From assembly GCA_016648135.1 (NCBI GenBank), contig JADDOH010004036.1, positions 186,001 to 250,000 on the forward strand: a stretch of 64,000 nt of DNA, written 5' to 3'. Below the pieces are notes generated by a model. It saw only the letters and a program-made list of their open reading frames with translations, made no database searches and was not told where the DNA came from. The stretch's first letter is position 1, and every line of letters starts with the position of its first letter. Positions 1 to 11,580 of the stretch are shown piece after piece. The DNA is from Agrypnia vestita. Its lineage: Eukaryota > Arthropoda > Insecta > Trichoptera > Phryganeidae. The translations under genes and the position numbers were made by a program.

Positions 1-992
1 TTACATACGCATTATTCTAGCATAATCAAGTCCCCTAGCAAACAAGAAAAACAACAATACAACAATAATTACAAAATATATTGTTTTATAAATTTCATAT
101 GTATGCATCTATATGTATACATTTGTAAACCATCATGCTTGCAGATATTATTTACATATATAATGTACACTATTTTCTCGATATGTAAAAGATTTTTGTT
201 TTATTGTAATAGGTGTAAACCGTAGAAATAAAATATGCAAATAAAAACAATTTCCTAGTATTCGAGAAACAAAAATGTACTTTGTTTATAAAAAGAATAA
301 ATGAGGGCCTCCTCATGGTTCATTATTTACAAAACACAATATTAATTAAATATTTGAATTAATTAATTTCCTATCGTTGACTTATTCTCTGAATATTTTC
401 ACGCTTTCAAGAATGACGAAAATGAAAGGAAAAATGAATTTCGAAATTCGACAATTAATAAAGTCCATAAAGGAATGAGCACGCGGAATGAGTAATTTGG
501 TGTGGATCCCGACTGAGGTCTAAAACATTTGTGAAATATTATCCCCTTTAATGTGAGGGTTTGTATATTCAAATTTCGTGACTAAGGGTGTTTTAAAATT
601 CACGCCCAACTAGAAAAAGGGACAAAAATATATTTTCGTTAATTCAAGATTTTTTTAATTTAAAAGTGTTACACTTTTGTGACAGAAATATGAGATCCTT
701 TCTCTTAATCATGATAAAAGATAAAAGCCATGATATAAACTAAATTTAAAAAATACTATTCCTACAAGAACATTTACTGTCACTTACTGTCTTACTGTTA
801 CTGTCATCTTTTTAAATACTTCTAATTGTTTTATTTTATTTTATTAATATCCTATTCGGATCATTTTTTTTTCCTTTGTCTAAAATATAATTAATTAACA
901 CCATTATTAAATTGTAAACATTTAATTATTACCATTACTTAATTTTAATTGGCAATAAGATTTATTCACAAATGTTATATAAATAATAAATA
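1..992. other. AT-rich non-coding stretch
   Basis: No open frame with coding character, no terminal repeats and no RNA gene were seen. A short irregular run of TTACTGTC-like units lies at about 774-806. Nothing else stands out. Confidence 0.6.
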
Positions 993-1295
993 AATGTTCA
1001 AGTTTTTTGTTTGTAACCTTGTGGAAATTCATTTTTAATATTTTTTAAAAAATGAGGGTAAACAACATTGTTTTATTCCACTATATTTATTTTGAATTGT
1101 TAGAACGTTTTCGGGATTTCTCCCATTGTCAATAACCACACGTTTACAACGTTTACAGTTGTAAACGTGTGGTTATTGACAATGGGAGAAATTCCGAAAA
1201 CGTTCTAACAATTCAAAATAAATATAGTGGAATAAAACAATGTTGTTTACCCTCATTTTTTAAAAAATATTAAATAATAAATATTCTTGAACATT
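993..1295. repeat. long near-perfect foldback (snap-back) element
   Basis: The core is a 117-bp inverted repeat: the left arm at 1034-1150 and the right arm at 1158-1274 are reverse complements with one clear mismatch (a G against an A near 1114), and a 7-nt loop GTTTACA lies between. The inner stem is CACACGTTTACAAC against its complement. Weaker pairing extends outwards: AATGTTCAAG at 993-1002 pairs with CTTGAACATT at 1286-1295, with unequal intervening sequence. No coding sequence is present. Such near-identity of the arms suggests a recent inverted duplication or a young foldback MITE. An assembly palindrome artefact is the main alternative. Confidence 0.85.
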
Positions 1296-1490
1296 ATACT
1301 ACTGGAAGAGCACTGTCTGCTATAATACAGTAAATTACTAGTGTAGCAGGCAGGGCGTCAAATCAATTTAGTGTTTACTTGCTGCCAAGACACTCAACAA
1401 CAATGAAAAAAGCTTCATTAAATTTTGTAAACACTACATTTGTAACATTGAACATTGAATAAACATTTTGCATTTGAATTTGAATCAACA
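1296..1490 (+). mobile_element. possible 3' end of a non-LTR retroposon
   Basis: The stretch ends with AATAAACATTTTG followed by a short TTTGAA-type repeat (about 1467-1485), which resembles the simple-repeat tails of insect LINEs. No reverse transcriptase coding sequence precedes it, so the call rests on the tail alone. It abuts the foldback at 993-1295. Confidence 0.25.
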
Positions 1491-2567
1491 ATAGTTTAAA
1501 CAATTATTGTATTATGTTAAAATGTAGTTATAAGCAAAATTGTATGAGCTTAAAGAAGATTGTGTAAGTTAAATGACTAATTTTAAATTTTTTTTTTTCG
1601 ATTAATACTTTTGAAAAATATTATTGTCAACCATTTTGCATTCAAATGCAGTTGTAATAATTCAAAATACACTTTATGTACTAAATTCAAGGAAAATGCT
1701 CACGTTTTTTGGTGAACGCGTGAACAAGTCAAAAATATTGGTAAGTTCATTGATTCGTACCGATTTTCAAATTATTTACAATTAGTTCAATAGTTACAAC
1801 TGTATAAACATTTTAATGTACAATTTATATTAAATTGAAAACTAAGTGATATATATCATCCATAACTTTCACACACGTGGTATTTGCTTTCGATTAATTG
1901 TGTTAATAATTACATATTATCATATGTTTGAATAACAGAATGAGAATATTAACGCTTACCCACCTTTAATATAGAATTTAATTCTCGTATTAAAATGTGG
2001 GGGACACTGTCATATAACGTGAATGTAATCATTAGTAGCCTTATATTATAATAGTGAAAAATATATCATTTTAGAAAAAAAATGTATCTAGAAACATTAG
2101 ATAAAGTTATAAAAATTAAGAAGTTATTGTAATTACATTTAAAACTATATATTTTGAAATGATTTTTTTTCATAGCATTAAGATGAATTTGAGTAAAATT
2201 TTCCATTTAATTTAGAAATTTTTATAATTTTTTTCTATTTTCATTTCATTAATAAAGCATTAAAAATGATACTCCTGATAGGTGAAATATATAATATAAT
2301 TAAGTGTTTCCTACAGATAAGGAGTAAGTAGTTAGAGGCTTATACAATGCGTCTTTGAATTTATAACGTTAAGGTTTTCAATTAAATTACATATTTTGAA
2401 TATTAAATGTATATCACTAGAGAGCAAGAATTGTGAAGGCATTGGTCCAGAATGTCATAGCTCTTAAATGATAATAATGTATGCATAGCGAAATTCAGAG
2501 GACCTTCGTGAGAGCTGAAGAATAGGAAAGTTAAGGCTGTAGCTTGGCAGAGATCGCACCGTTAACA
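1491..2567. other. AT-rich non-coding stretch
   Basis: No supported gene or repeat structure was recognised. The sequence becomes less AT-rich after about 2480, just before the candidate exon at 2570. Confidence 0.55.
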
Positions 2568-2569
2568 GG

Positions 2570-2704
2570 ATGTCATCTAACCCCTCTGCTTCAGTTTACA
2601 TCGTCCCTTGTGGGATTTTACCCAAAAATTTGTCGTATATCATGAGGAATGCGTCTAATTTGAACAAAATCGTATGTCATTTAAATGATAAAGACATATA
2701 CAGG
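2570..2704 (+). other. candidate coding exon, unrecognised
   Basis: An ATG directly follows an acceptor-like TTAACAG, and an open frame of exactly 45 codons runs to a good donor, CAGG|GTAAGG, at 2704/2705. Local composition is less AT-rich than the surroundings. The 45-residue peptide has no recognised motif, signal peptide or domain. No partner exon was found within a few kilobases, and an RTE-like retroelement remnant begins 260 bp downstream, so this may be chance or part of repeat DNA. Confidence 0.2.
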
Positions 2705-2962
2705 GTAAGGTTTTTGTCTTTTGCACACGTACAGCCTAAATACGGGTTTAATTTGCGGTTGGAGAGTATTGCCATTTCTAAAATGAATAATTTGAATTAT
2801 TTGTAGTTTGAAGGAGACATAAAGATTATTCTCTCTTCAAAAGAAATAATTCTCTCTTCAAAAGAAAATAATCTTACCAAATACAAGTAGGTACCTAAGT
2901 ACCTACCAACGTAAAATATTAAAAAAAATATTTTCCCAGATTCTACCGAGGTAAAACTGGCG

Positions 2963-3440
2963 GTACTAATGGAGTTCTGGTACCGACACTAATGTATGGA
3001 AGTGAAGCCTGGAGCTGGCAGAAGAGGAACGAAAGTGATTGAATGCAGTGAAAATGAGATCCCTTAGACGTATGTGTGCCAAATCCATGTATGATAGAGT
3101 AAAGAATGAAGATATTAGAAATGATTGTAAAGTTGATCGTAGCATAATTCATCGAATAAAAATAGGGTCGCTCAGGTGGTTTGGGCATGTTGAGCGAATG
3201 AATGAAGAAAGAAAGGTAAGAAAGATATATAATGCAAGTGTTGACGGCGCCAGAAAGAGAGGGCGACCACGAATGACATGGCATGACCAGATTAACCAGA
3301 TACTGGAAGATGGTCCTGTTAGAAGCCTCAACAACCGTCGAGCTTGCATGCGAAGATGTATGAATGTAGATGTGGCAAAAGTTGTATGTCAGGACAGAAG
3401 AGTATGGTGCTCTATCCTCTCTGCCTACCCCCACGAGAAA
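2963..3440 (+). pseudogene. RTE-like reverse transcriptase, C-terminal fragment
   Basis: Translation gives the conserved C-terminal region of an RTE-like non-LTR retrotransposon polyprotein in the usual order: VPTLMYGSEAWSWQ (from about 2980), NAVKMRSLRRMC, LRWFGHVERMNEE, RKRGRPRMTWHDQI, ACMRRCMNV, and the terminal SILSAYP at about 3415. Reading frame is lost once: one base is missing after the codons for RNES near 3036, so upstream and downstream parts are in different frames. The catalytic palm domain that should lie upstream is absent here; instead a palm fragment lies immediately downstream at 3448. The copy is dead. The family assignment is secure as a LINE of this type; the exact clade name is from recall of similar insect proteins. 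Confidence 0.85.
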
Positions 3441-3447
3441 ACAACAA

Positions 3448-3795
3448 CAAGGGGACAGTCTGAGTCCATTACTGCTTAATTTAATTATGGAAGATGTCAT
3501 ATAATATGCAGCAGCTCTGGAATTAGATAAAAGTATGGGTGATAATGTCATCAATGTCATATCCTATAACGATGGTGCAGCTTTAGCAAAGAAGGAAGCC
3601 TTAGAAAAAAAGGAGGATAACCTGCAATGAATGCTGTACAAGCTCCACCTAGCATCCCAAAAGCTTAACATGAGTATCTTAGTGAATAAAACAAATAGCT
3701 TAACAATATCTAAGCAACCCAGGATATGCATACTAGTTTTAGATAATCAACCAGTGGAACAGGTAATGTTATTCAAATACCTAGGTGTTTATTTT
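3448..3795 (+). pseudogene. RTE-like reverse transcriptase, palm-domain fragment
   Basis: One frame reads through the reverse transcriptase palm: QGDSLSPLLLNLIMEDVI at 3448-3501, then a degraded YxDD box (ISYNDGAALA, normally YADD), then a stretch with LHLASQKLNMSILVNKTNSL and finally VEQVMLFKYLGV near 3785. Two in-frame stops (TAA at 3502, TGA at 3628) interrupt it. The last two catalytic-box residues read D-G instead of D-D, so the site is inactive. In an intact element this region precedes the C-terminal part, yet here it follows it. The junction at about 3441-3450 is a CAA-rich run. Confidence 0.85.
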
Positions 3796-3904
3796 CTATA
3801 CCTACTTCAATTTTTGATTAGTGTACGTATATTACTATACGTTGGATCCTTATCAAGGTACCATTTTTAAAAAAATAGTGTTGAAAACAAAGCATATTCT
3901 TATT

Positions 3905-3985
3905 AACTAGCGGCCCTGCGGGCCCTGCAGGCAACTGCCACCGCTGCGCGGCCAATTGTGTCTGTCGAGTTTCCAGTTTTCAATA
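3905..3985. repeat. GC-rich CTAGCGGCCC patch, probable repeat end
   Basis: A short, very GC-rich segment starts with CTAGCGGCCCTGCGGGCCC in otherwise AT-rich DNA. Similar CTAGC-type starts occur at 11.58, 16.68 and 47.2 kb, where they begin interspersed repeats, so this is probably another diverged end of such a repeat. The link is by the starting motif only. Confidence 0.35.
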
Positions 3986-5389
3986 CGGAAAAAAAATTCA
4001 AAATATAAAAAAAGGGAAGTGTTCTACAATACCAGAACCCTATTTAAAGGAGATCTTATTAATGAAAGACAAAATATATACAGCATTATGTTTGAAAAAA
4101 TCCGCTCCATCCATTAATCGCGTAGAACTTCTAAAAAATCGAATATCCATACTGTTACAGAGTTAGTAGAACTGGATAATCGGCGGTATTCTGAAATAAG
4201 CAATATTTCTTTTTTTTGTATCTTGAGAGTTATTGTATTACATTGTAGTGCTGTCAATTTTGACTTTTTAAGTTTGGCTGGTTTGAAAATAATGACTTCA
4301 ATCAACCAGAAAGCTCTTAAACCTAAACAAATGTTGAGTTATTCACAATTATGAATATTGAGCTTTCTAATTTATTGAATTCATTAATTCAAACCTGTCA
4401 AACTGAAAACTTCAAAATTGGCGGCATTACGATGTTGTAAAATAAATTTCAAGATCATTGATATATACGTCAATACATAAAATGACATTAAGTTCACTTC
4501 ACAGTTTTCAAAAAATATAATGTTTTCATAATACGTAATAATGCGTAATAAATGTTTTCATAACTTAATTTTTGTTCAAAAATGTGAAATAAAAGTTAAT
4601 GAATATAATATTGAAGCAAGTTTAATGCAAAAATATAAAAAAGAGAAACGAAACGTCAAACGTCAAAAAGCGGTATCGCCAGCACAAATAATATATTCCC
4701 GCGTCACAGTTGGCTGTTTTCTATGACAATAAAATAACGGATTTTCAAAATATTCCACGAAAATATTTAAAAACAACGATTAATATCCGATAGCTAAATA
4801 TAATTTGAATGTTTTTTAATATCAGTTTGTTTGTATTCCTATATTTTTAATCTTTTTAATGTACTCTAAAATGTTTTTTTAACTGGCAACAGAAACCATC
4901 CACTTACCGCAACATCATTTTTAGCGTAATTAATATATAGATTATAGGTATTAATAATGTCGCTACAGAGTCATATTGTTCTCATTGAAGGCGTTGGTAT
5001 AATAATTTGCTAATTAAAAATAACACTATTCAGGTCGATCTAGTGTTGGAATTCTTATTGTTTACAATACCTACCGTGCTTAAATCAGGGAACCAAAAAT
5101 GTTGTGATGGTTGATTAGACGTTATTTGAAAAACGATCAAAAGTAAATATCTTTCTGGTTTGTTCCAACCATAATATTAATTGCGCGTTGCCTTGTTTAA
5201 TATTAAAGGGTTACAAAACGACCGCAGACGCATTCACATGCAGAAAATGCTCCTTAACATCCACCATGCCGTGCCGGACAATATGCGGTGCTGCCCGCTT
5301 ATTTTCCTACGTGGTATCAAAATAGAAACATTAATGTTTCTGTCTCTTTGTTCCGCTTGGCTATTTTACTGCTTTACTGCGGCTACTTT
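3986..5389. other. AT-rich non-coding stretch
   Basis: Short open frames occur but none has coding character or splice context. No inverted repeats or RNA-like structure were recognised. Confidence 0.55.
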
Positions 5390-5720
5390 TCAGTAAGGCG
5401 AGAGAAGGGGGGCACCGTTTTCGCGAACGCGCCCGTCGTTTGACCGATGGAATTTCATTTACAAAATCACGAGACTTTACGTTCAGTTGAAATGGATCTA
5501 ATTAATATCTCGCTGAAAATTCAATAATAATGGACACAATTTTCTATGACAATGAATTAATTTGATCCCCGTGCGATAATTGAAATTGGTGAGCGATTAA
5601 ACTAGAGAATTGATTTATTGAACGATATTATATCGTGGCGGGGCTTATTTTGTTTGCCCCCCACAGTTGTGTTTGTTCGCGTTAACTAAAGGTCTGTGTT
5701 TATATTTATTTAATTACATG
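5390..5720. other. moderate-GC island, possible conserved non-coding element
   Basis: This segment has higher GC, several CpGs and a short G-run, and no long open frame or repeat signature. Such islands in insect gene deserts are often regulatory, but no binding site set was identified. The call is inference from composition only. Confidence 0.25.
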
Positions 5721-6224
5721 GGGCCTTTTTCAGTGATTGTAAATTGCATTTTGGAATGGAATGCATTAAGTTTGCCAGTGAGATATCACATTTGTTAGTT
5801 TATTTACTAGTCTACGCTACATTTAAATGTCTTCCTTTTTATATTTTATAATTACTGTTCGGAAAAGAGTTAAATTAATGCGTACTCCGGCATGTATGGC
5901 TGCAAAATGTCGACTATAAAAATGGAGGTCGAAAAGCAGACAAACACAACAATTCTGAAGAAGTACGTGGTAGCGAATAATAATAGACAGATAAAAATGA
6001 AAAGCACACTAGGAGAGGCCTTCATCCAGCAAAACCTCAATTGAACATAGCCGATGAATACTACGACAAATCACCCCAAAAATTCTTATCAAATTTTACA
6101 AAGCTACGAAGAAAACAAAAAGAATGCTTATCAGTAGATATGATGCCAGTTCAGATAAATAAGAGATGTCTCACAGTCTCGTTTATTTATATGGGAAAGT
6201 ATGTTTGGAAGTATTTTTTGGGCG
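5721..6224. other. non-coding stretch
   Basis: Nothing recognisable. A lysine-rich 62-codon frame at 6041-6229 has no domain signature and is not supported as a gene. Confidence 0.5.
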
Positions 6225-6480
6225 TGTGAGCTCTAGCCCTTCGAATGTGCGAAATTAACCAATCGCTCGAGCCTTGAACCTCATTAATGCCACCAATGGG
6301 AGGCTGGCGCGGCTGAAGTTGTACCGCCCGCTTGCAGCCCAAGTAGCCACTCTTTCGTCGACCGCCGTAGCCGATATATCACTTGTACTACGCGATAAAT
6401 TCTTATTGTAACCTGTAAAATCAATAAACCGTTATTTGTAAACCGTGAGTATTTATAGATATCCTGTATTTTCATCTTTC
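6225..6480 (+). other. GC-rich island with polyadenylation signal, possible solo LTR
   Basis: A GC-rich block (about 6230-6400) is followed by AATCAATAAACCGTTATTTG, an AATAAA signal with T/G-rich sequence after it. This resembles the R/U5 side of an insect LTR, and a TGTGAGC start at about 6225 could be an LTR 5' end. No matching CA end, target duplication, primer-binding site or internal coding sequence was found. A conserved regulatory element is an equal alternative. Confidence 0.25.
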
Positions 6481-6663
6481 TTGTACTTGCTTATTACTTA
6501 CGCTTGTATGCATTTAGTGCGAGCACATTCAAATAATACATATAACATCTCTGTTCATCTCACACAAGCACACCGTCTCTCGACACTACTCAACTACACT
6601 CTGTTATAGGCGTTTAAAAGACATCCAAACATACTAGCCAAATTACTTCGTCTCTGTGAGATA

Positions 6664-6880
6664 TCTTAAATAATCTTAATCTTAATCTGGGGTCAAAATT
6701 TAGAAATTGTGTTTCCAAAAATTTGAATACACTGAAAAGTTTGTGAAATATTTGAAATATAATGCTGTTTATATCAAATCTATTTTTATTGCTGGAACTA
6801 GATTGGAGAAGGTTTAAGAAATTGTATACTTCGGATGTATCATATTTGTAAAATTGGCGGTCTAACAGCATGTAGTTTAC
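6664..6880. repeat. dispersed repeat, shared with 12.32-12.40 kb
   Basis: The segment TTGGAGAAGGTTTAAGAAAT with its flanks (about 6790-6840) recurs at 12345-12390 with few differences. The shared region is short and its class is unknown. The minus-strand open frame across it is phenylalanine/leucine-rich without a known domain. Confidence 0.45.
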
Positions 6881-7169
6881 TCAGTGTCGACTAAAGTGAA
6901 GACTCCAAGGGATTGTAAAAACCCAATTATAATAATTTCTTTGTCTCTCTATCCATCCGTCCATCTATTTGCTATCCCTATATCTAAAAAAACTTTAGAA
7001 ATGTTTTTTTGAAATTTTTTTTTCAACGATTTTTTTTTTATGAAATAATTAAATACCTTAGGAAGCGACATGTAAAATTACCGTCATTTTCGACGGGTCA
7101 CGGTTATTTATAATAATAACATTATGACCAATTAATTAATTTTTTCTTCTTAGAAAACAGCAAAGCAAA
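6881..7169. other. non-coding stretch with T-rich runs
   Basis: It contains a short CATCCGTCCATC-like microsatellite (about 6950-6970), T runs, and TTTTCGACGGGTCACGG near 7087. No gene is supported. Confidence 0.5.
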
Positions 7170-7445
7170 TAATATAATTAATAAAATAAACTTTGTCTTC
7201 ACCACTTTTCTATATTGAAAATATCAGCATGTTTCAGCCTCTTCGTCAGGATACAATTGTATACTAACAAAATTAAATTCAATATTGTAGTATAATCAAA
7301 ATATTAAGATGAATAATAATAAAGTACCTTCTTAACATGAAAATAAATTTTAAAGATAACTATTTGTAAAAAGGACCTGGTTATTTATAATATTTTATTA
7401 ACTATTAACACTTCTTCTTATTTCCAAAATTTCTAATTTATCAAA
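7170..7445. mobile_element. incomplete copy of the 62.2-62.65 kb long-TIR element
   Basis: Its order of landmarks matches the element at 62231-62650: AACTTTGTC...CCACTT, then CATGTTTCAG...TCGTCAGGA, then AAGATAACTATTTG.AAAAAGGACCTG, then TTATTTCCAAAATTTCTAAT followed by TTATCAAA. The copy is diverged and stops there: the right-hand inverted terminus seen at 62.52-62.65 kb is missing. It has no coding capacity. Confidence 0.7.
7221..7254 (-). ncRNA. hammerhead-like motif in a repeat
   Basis: Read on the minus strand the order is TATC, CTGACGA, a short AGAGGCT, GAAAC, AT, GCT, GATA. The flanks TATC and GATA are complementary and would form stem I, and CTGANGA plus GAAA match the hammerhead core. 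Stem II is shortened to 7 nt and the expected GTH cleavage triplet reads GCT, so it is probably inactive. Confidence 0.3.
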
Positions 7446-8262
7446 CTATGATTCTGTATAATTTGTATGTAAAATATGTAAACCCTTATTAGTATAAAAA
7501 GAATGATCCATACCCAAAATATGTTTAGAAAATTTCAGAATAATTATTGATATTTAAATACCTTAAGTGTTCCCTAACTCTAACTTATAAATTTCTACAA
7601 GTTTTTCTTGTTGATATTCTTCAATATAGTGAAAACTCAGTTTATTTTATTAATTAAATTAATTTGTTTTTTATGTTACCACGTAATATGTTTATTAAAA
7701 GTTATAAAAGAAGCAGATGATCGGCCATTAGTAAATTACAAATTAATGTATTTTATGTATTTCCCGTGTGAGCATTTATAAATGGACGAACCCAAAAGTT
7801 ATCCTATTTTCCAACCTTTTAGCAATGAAACATAAATGAATGGGAGTTTGCCAGTTTCAGGGATTTTAAAAACATTGTTGATTTTAAACGGTCTAGCGTG
7901 AAATGAATGATTAGAAATTAAAATATTAATTAACCCCTCTATAGCTGAAAATTTCTTTGTTGTGAGGTGTGGGTATAATCTATCGCATGACCGCAATATT
8001 TAAATTTATATACCTCTTGAGAGCATATTATAAACATTATCATATTATTAAAATTAACACAACTTAAGTAAACAAGAAAAATAAATGCATTAATATTGTA
8101 GTAGAAATTGAATTTATAGAAATATTTATGTGTTTATTTTGAGTGTAAATGTTTGTTATGGGTTTATATTTTTTATGTTAATACGTCTTAAAAGTTATTC
8201 GAGGCATGGGATGCATGTTCAAAAATCTATCACGAAAATACAGAACTATAGACGTACCACTA
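7446..8262. other. AT-rich non-coding stretch
   Basis: No repeat termini or coding signature were recognised. Short frames here are not supported. Confidence 0.5.
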
Positions 8263-8700
8263 TAACTTGGCGTGCGGGGGAGGGTGTCCCTATCGTCTAT
8301 AAGTTGTCAGGGTGTAAATTTATTACAAAATACATAATGTACAGAATGTCCGGTGACCGGTGTCGTAATAAATACAGAAATTTGGTCAGGCAGCACTAAA
8401 GAAACCGTGCAGTAATGGCGGCCGTTCTATCTGTCAAACTGTTAGACGGTAATATCGGTCCATTATTCGCTTTTTCAGCTTCGCAAAACTTTAATACTTC
8501 ATTGGCAATTGTTCTTGCACCATCGCGGACTGTTTAGGATGTTTTGGACATAATAATTCAGTGTATATTGGTAATCAAGATGTCACAGCTCCCGACCAAA
8601 CACAAAATTGAACTAAATGACAGGGCGAGGGGTTACCGCCGGGTGCGGGCGGGGCGGGTTTTAGTTCAAAATTCGCCGCACGCCAAGTTACGTTGGGCAA
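8263..8700. mobile_element. candidate non-autonomous element with GC-rich 15-bp TIRs
   Basis: TAACTTGGCGTGCGG at 8263-8277 is repeated in inverted orientation as CCGCACGCCAAGTTA at 8686-8700. The 438 bp between are less AT-rich than both flanks and hold GC-rich subterminal blocks (G runs just inside the left end, GGGCGGGGCGGG-like near the right). No transposase frame is present. A clear target duplication was not found, so the element class is open. Confidence 0.5.
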
Positions 8701-9668
8701 GCAATACACACAAATGCTTATATTTCAAAAAATATATTTCAGATACTATATCTCAGGTAGAGTTTTATGATCTTAATTGATTGAAGATAGATGTAACTAC
8801 TAATATTTCTAATAATTTCATAAGCCGCGCCTACACTCCCTTTGCGCCCCTTGTGAGAGAGTTACGTAAACATTATGAATTAGTGTGATCAGTCAACATT
8901 GGGACGAAACAAATGTTTAATGTCTGTTAACATACCTATAATTTATATATCGATTGTACACACAAATGGTATTAGATTTACAAAATACAAAGAACTGCTA
9001 TGTAATGTATAATGTAATATGTAATGCCAAAAATATTTCATGAATCTCCACAAAATTTTATAAAAGACAATATTACGAAAGTTCTGTAAAGAAAAAAGAT
9101 TTATGCTGATTAATTAAAGTATTATCTTGGTAATGTTTTTATTAATTTATTACGATCATTAATTTTTGTGTTTCCTTTTTCTTTATATAAATAAATTTAT
9201 GTTTATTTGTTATTTTACATCGCTAACAAAAAAACCTATTGATAGGCCGTTCTCGAGGGTAAGTGGGCTTTTGTTTTGCAAAAAATAAATGTAAATAATC
9301 AATTATTTAAATAAAAAAGGGAGGTCTTTTTTTTTGTTTTTTTTTAAGATGTTCAGACATTGTAAAAATTACAAAAATATTCTTGAGATAAGCACTGTAG
9401 ACGATATCTCATCATACGCTCTAATTTCTCTAGCCTGGGACCAGCGCCTATAGGAGCCTGGCAGAAGCGTGGAAATAAACAATATTAATAAACTCTGTTT
9501 ATGAAGGTGCCGGAAGGAAGTTTCCCTTCAAAAAGTTATTATGACTTAAGAACTTTACAGCTCTATTGGGTGTTCAGAATACAAACCTGCAGTTGAGTTG
9601 GGTGCTCTCATCGAGGTGTATTAGATAGCCAGGTGCAGGAGTAGATCAATTTTAAATAGCAAGAATTT
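8701..9668. other. non-coding stretch
   Basis: AT-rich, with a slightly GC-richer part at 9410-9640. No gene or element termini were recognised. Confidence 0.5.
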
Positions 9669-9851
9669 TTTTTTTTTTTTAAAAACATTAAGGAGAGTCA
9701 AAATAGGGGATGGTCAGACAAAGCAAGATGGTCTGCTGCTGCTTCAGTTTCTTTGGCCCAGAATCGAGATAAATTAATAAAGCTGGTGAAGTATTCGGAT
9801 GTGCAATTTCGAGTGGCGGATTCATTTTTTAGGCAAAATGATACACAATGA
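9669..9851 (+). other. candidate coding remnant, unrecognised
   Basis: After a T-run, one frame is open from about 9669 to TGA at 9849-9851. It reads WSDKARWSAAASVSL, then AQNRDKLIKLVKYSD and VQFRVADSFFRQN. The amino-acid mix and local composition look coding, unlike the neighbourhood, but there is no ATG, no splice context and no recognised domain. It may be a transposon-protein relic. Confidence 0.25.
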
Positions 9852-10103
9852 GATTCATCTCAAAAAATTTTTTGAGATGGATCTAAATATTAAAGGAATT
9901 CAGAATTTTATCTACATTATAAACAGTTATTCCTTTAAACTGCTGCTGGGGAGATTCAAATCACTCAATTAACGAACCGAGAATTTTGACGTTTGACGTA
10001 CATCTAGCATGAAGTTAAATTAAAGTTGAATTAAAAAATATCCAGTTCGTACAAAGCGACACTTAAATGACAATTAAGGGCATATTTTAATTCTAATTTA
10101 TTT
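9852..10103. other. non-coding stretch
   Basis: AT-rich sequence with two close AAAAAATTTTTTGAGAT-type repeats near 9860. Nothing else. Confidence 0.5.
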
Positions 10104-10736
10104 AAGGGGTTACACTACCTTGAGGTATTTAGATACCTTCAAATACACTCCAATAAATTTTTTTGAAAATTTTAAAATTAAGGAGTTGTATGTATGTTGT
10201 TCCGCAAAGGTTCTTTTCTGTGACGCGCGTATCTGGTGTCAGTGTTAGAGTGAAACAAAAAAAATTTCTTAATTTCATATGAACAAGTGAGATCCGTTTA
10301 ACATAAATTTTTCCTAAAAAAAGATAAAAGTTTTAAGTGAGATGTATGCATAGTTTGCACAAAATCAATGTAATAGTTTTTGAGATATCATCTCCACAAG
10401 TCCGAAAAAGGAAGATTCGAGAAAAACGCAAAAGAAGATAAAATTCGTTTAAAAAATCTTATTGCTACAAACCAGTAATTTTTTTGATTTTTTGAATAAA
10501 ATCATTTCAGAATTTTAAGCAACAAGACAAAAAAAATTTTTTAGTAAACATTTTATACTGAGTTGAATTTGGTACATGTAAAATTTTGGAAAAATGAGAC
10601 CATAGAAAATCACCGATATTCAGACACAGAATATATCGCTCACCCACATCCAAGACACTGATGTGGAAATTTAAAAAAAGATATGCTATTGAATAGCTTA
10701 CTACAGCGTTTTCAGATTACAAACAATCATACTTTA

Positions 10737-11180
10737 TCAAATACAATAATGCCCCGGCCCGTTTTTTATTGTTTTAATTGCGTAAGGCCGGCGCCGTTCG
10801 CCAAGGCGGATGGCATTTATCATACGCCATAAAACGTGGACCAAATGTTGTTCGCATAAAAATACAAGAGGATAAATATTTAAGTTTAACGATAAGCACC
10901 CTGGTCGCCAGGGGGGTTGGAAAAAGAACTCATTATATGGGGACGAATTGCCTGTGAAAATCTTAAGACATTCGAGGAGGTTAAATTGCCTATTTGTCAC
11001 CCGCTCCCTCTGCCAACAAATACATAAAATAAACGGAACCTCCCGTTTACTGAATTTGCCAACGGCTATGCCTCTCATCCCCTGCAAGGCTCGACTATTT
11101 AATGAGCTGCTGGATTTTTTTTATTCGCGTATTCCACGGATTACCACTCTTAATGAATTGAATAAATCAACGATTTGGTA
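10737..11180. other. moderate-GC island with overlapping open frames on both strands
   Basis: Open frames of 116 codons on the minus strand and 77 codons on the plus strand overlap here. Neither shows a recognised domain, and both reflect locally lower stop density in GC-richer DNA. A conserved regulatory element or an unrecognised exon are both possible. Confidence 0.3.
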
Positions 11181-11580
11181 GTGCTGTGTTCGATTTCTTG
11201 GAAACGTAATTTTCAGATTATTTTTGCTTCAAGTATCCGTGATAAGATGAAACGATTGATTTGTAATTGCCGGTACTTAAGTAAAATAACATCACGTAAA
11301 GAGCAGCGTTTGCTTGAAAATTCTTAAACAATGTTTAATGAAAGTTTTGATTAGTTTGTAAACTATTTTTTCCATTAGTAGTAGCAGTTTTGAATATATA
11401 ATAGTTATCCTATAGTATTTTTTAGTAATTTTTTAATAATTCAATAGTAATTTTTGCCCCATAATATAATGAGCTAGTTATTTTGTTTAGGCGACCAGCA
11501 TACACATCTTTCAAATATTTTAATGAAAAAAATGCGTAAAAAATGATTTTGAATTTGAAAGGAATTGGCAATTTATAGAA

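Noticed and set aside
2943..3560. 205-codon minus-strand open frame
   Set aside because: It is the antisense shadow of the RTE-like reverse transcriptase fragments, whose plus-strand translations carry recognisable motifs.
10737..11181. Overlapping open frames of 116 (minus) and 77 (plus) codons
   Set aside because: No recognised protein features and mutual overlap; kept only as a moderate-GC island.
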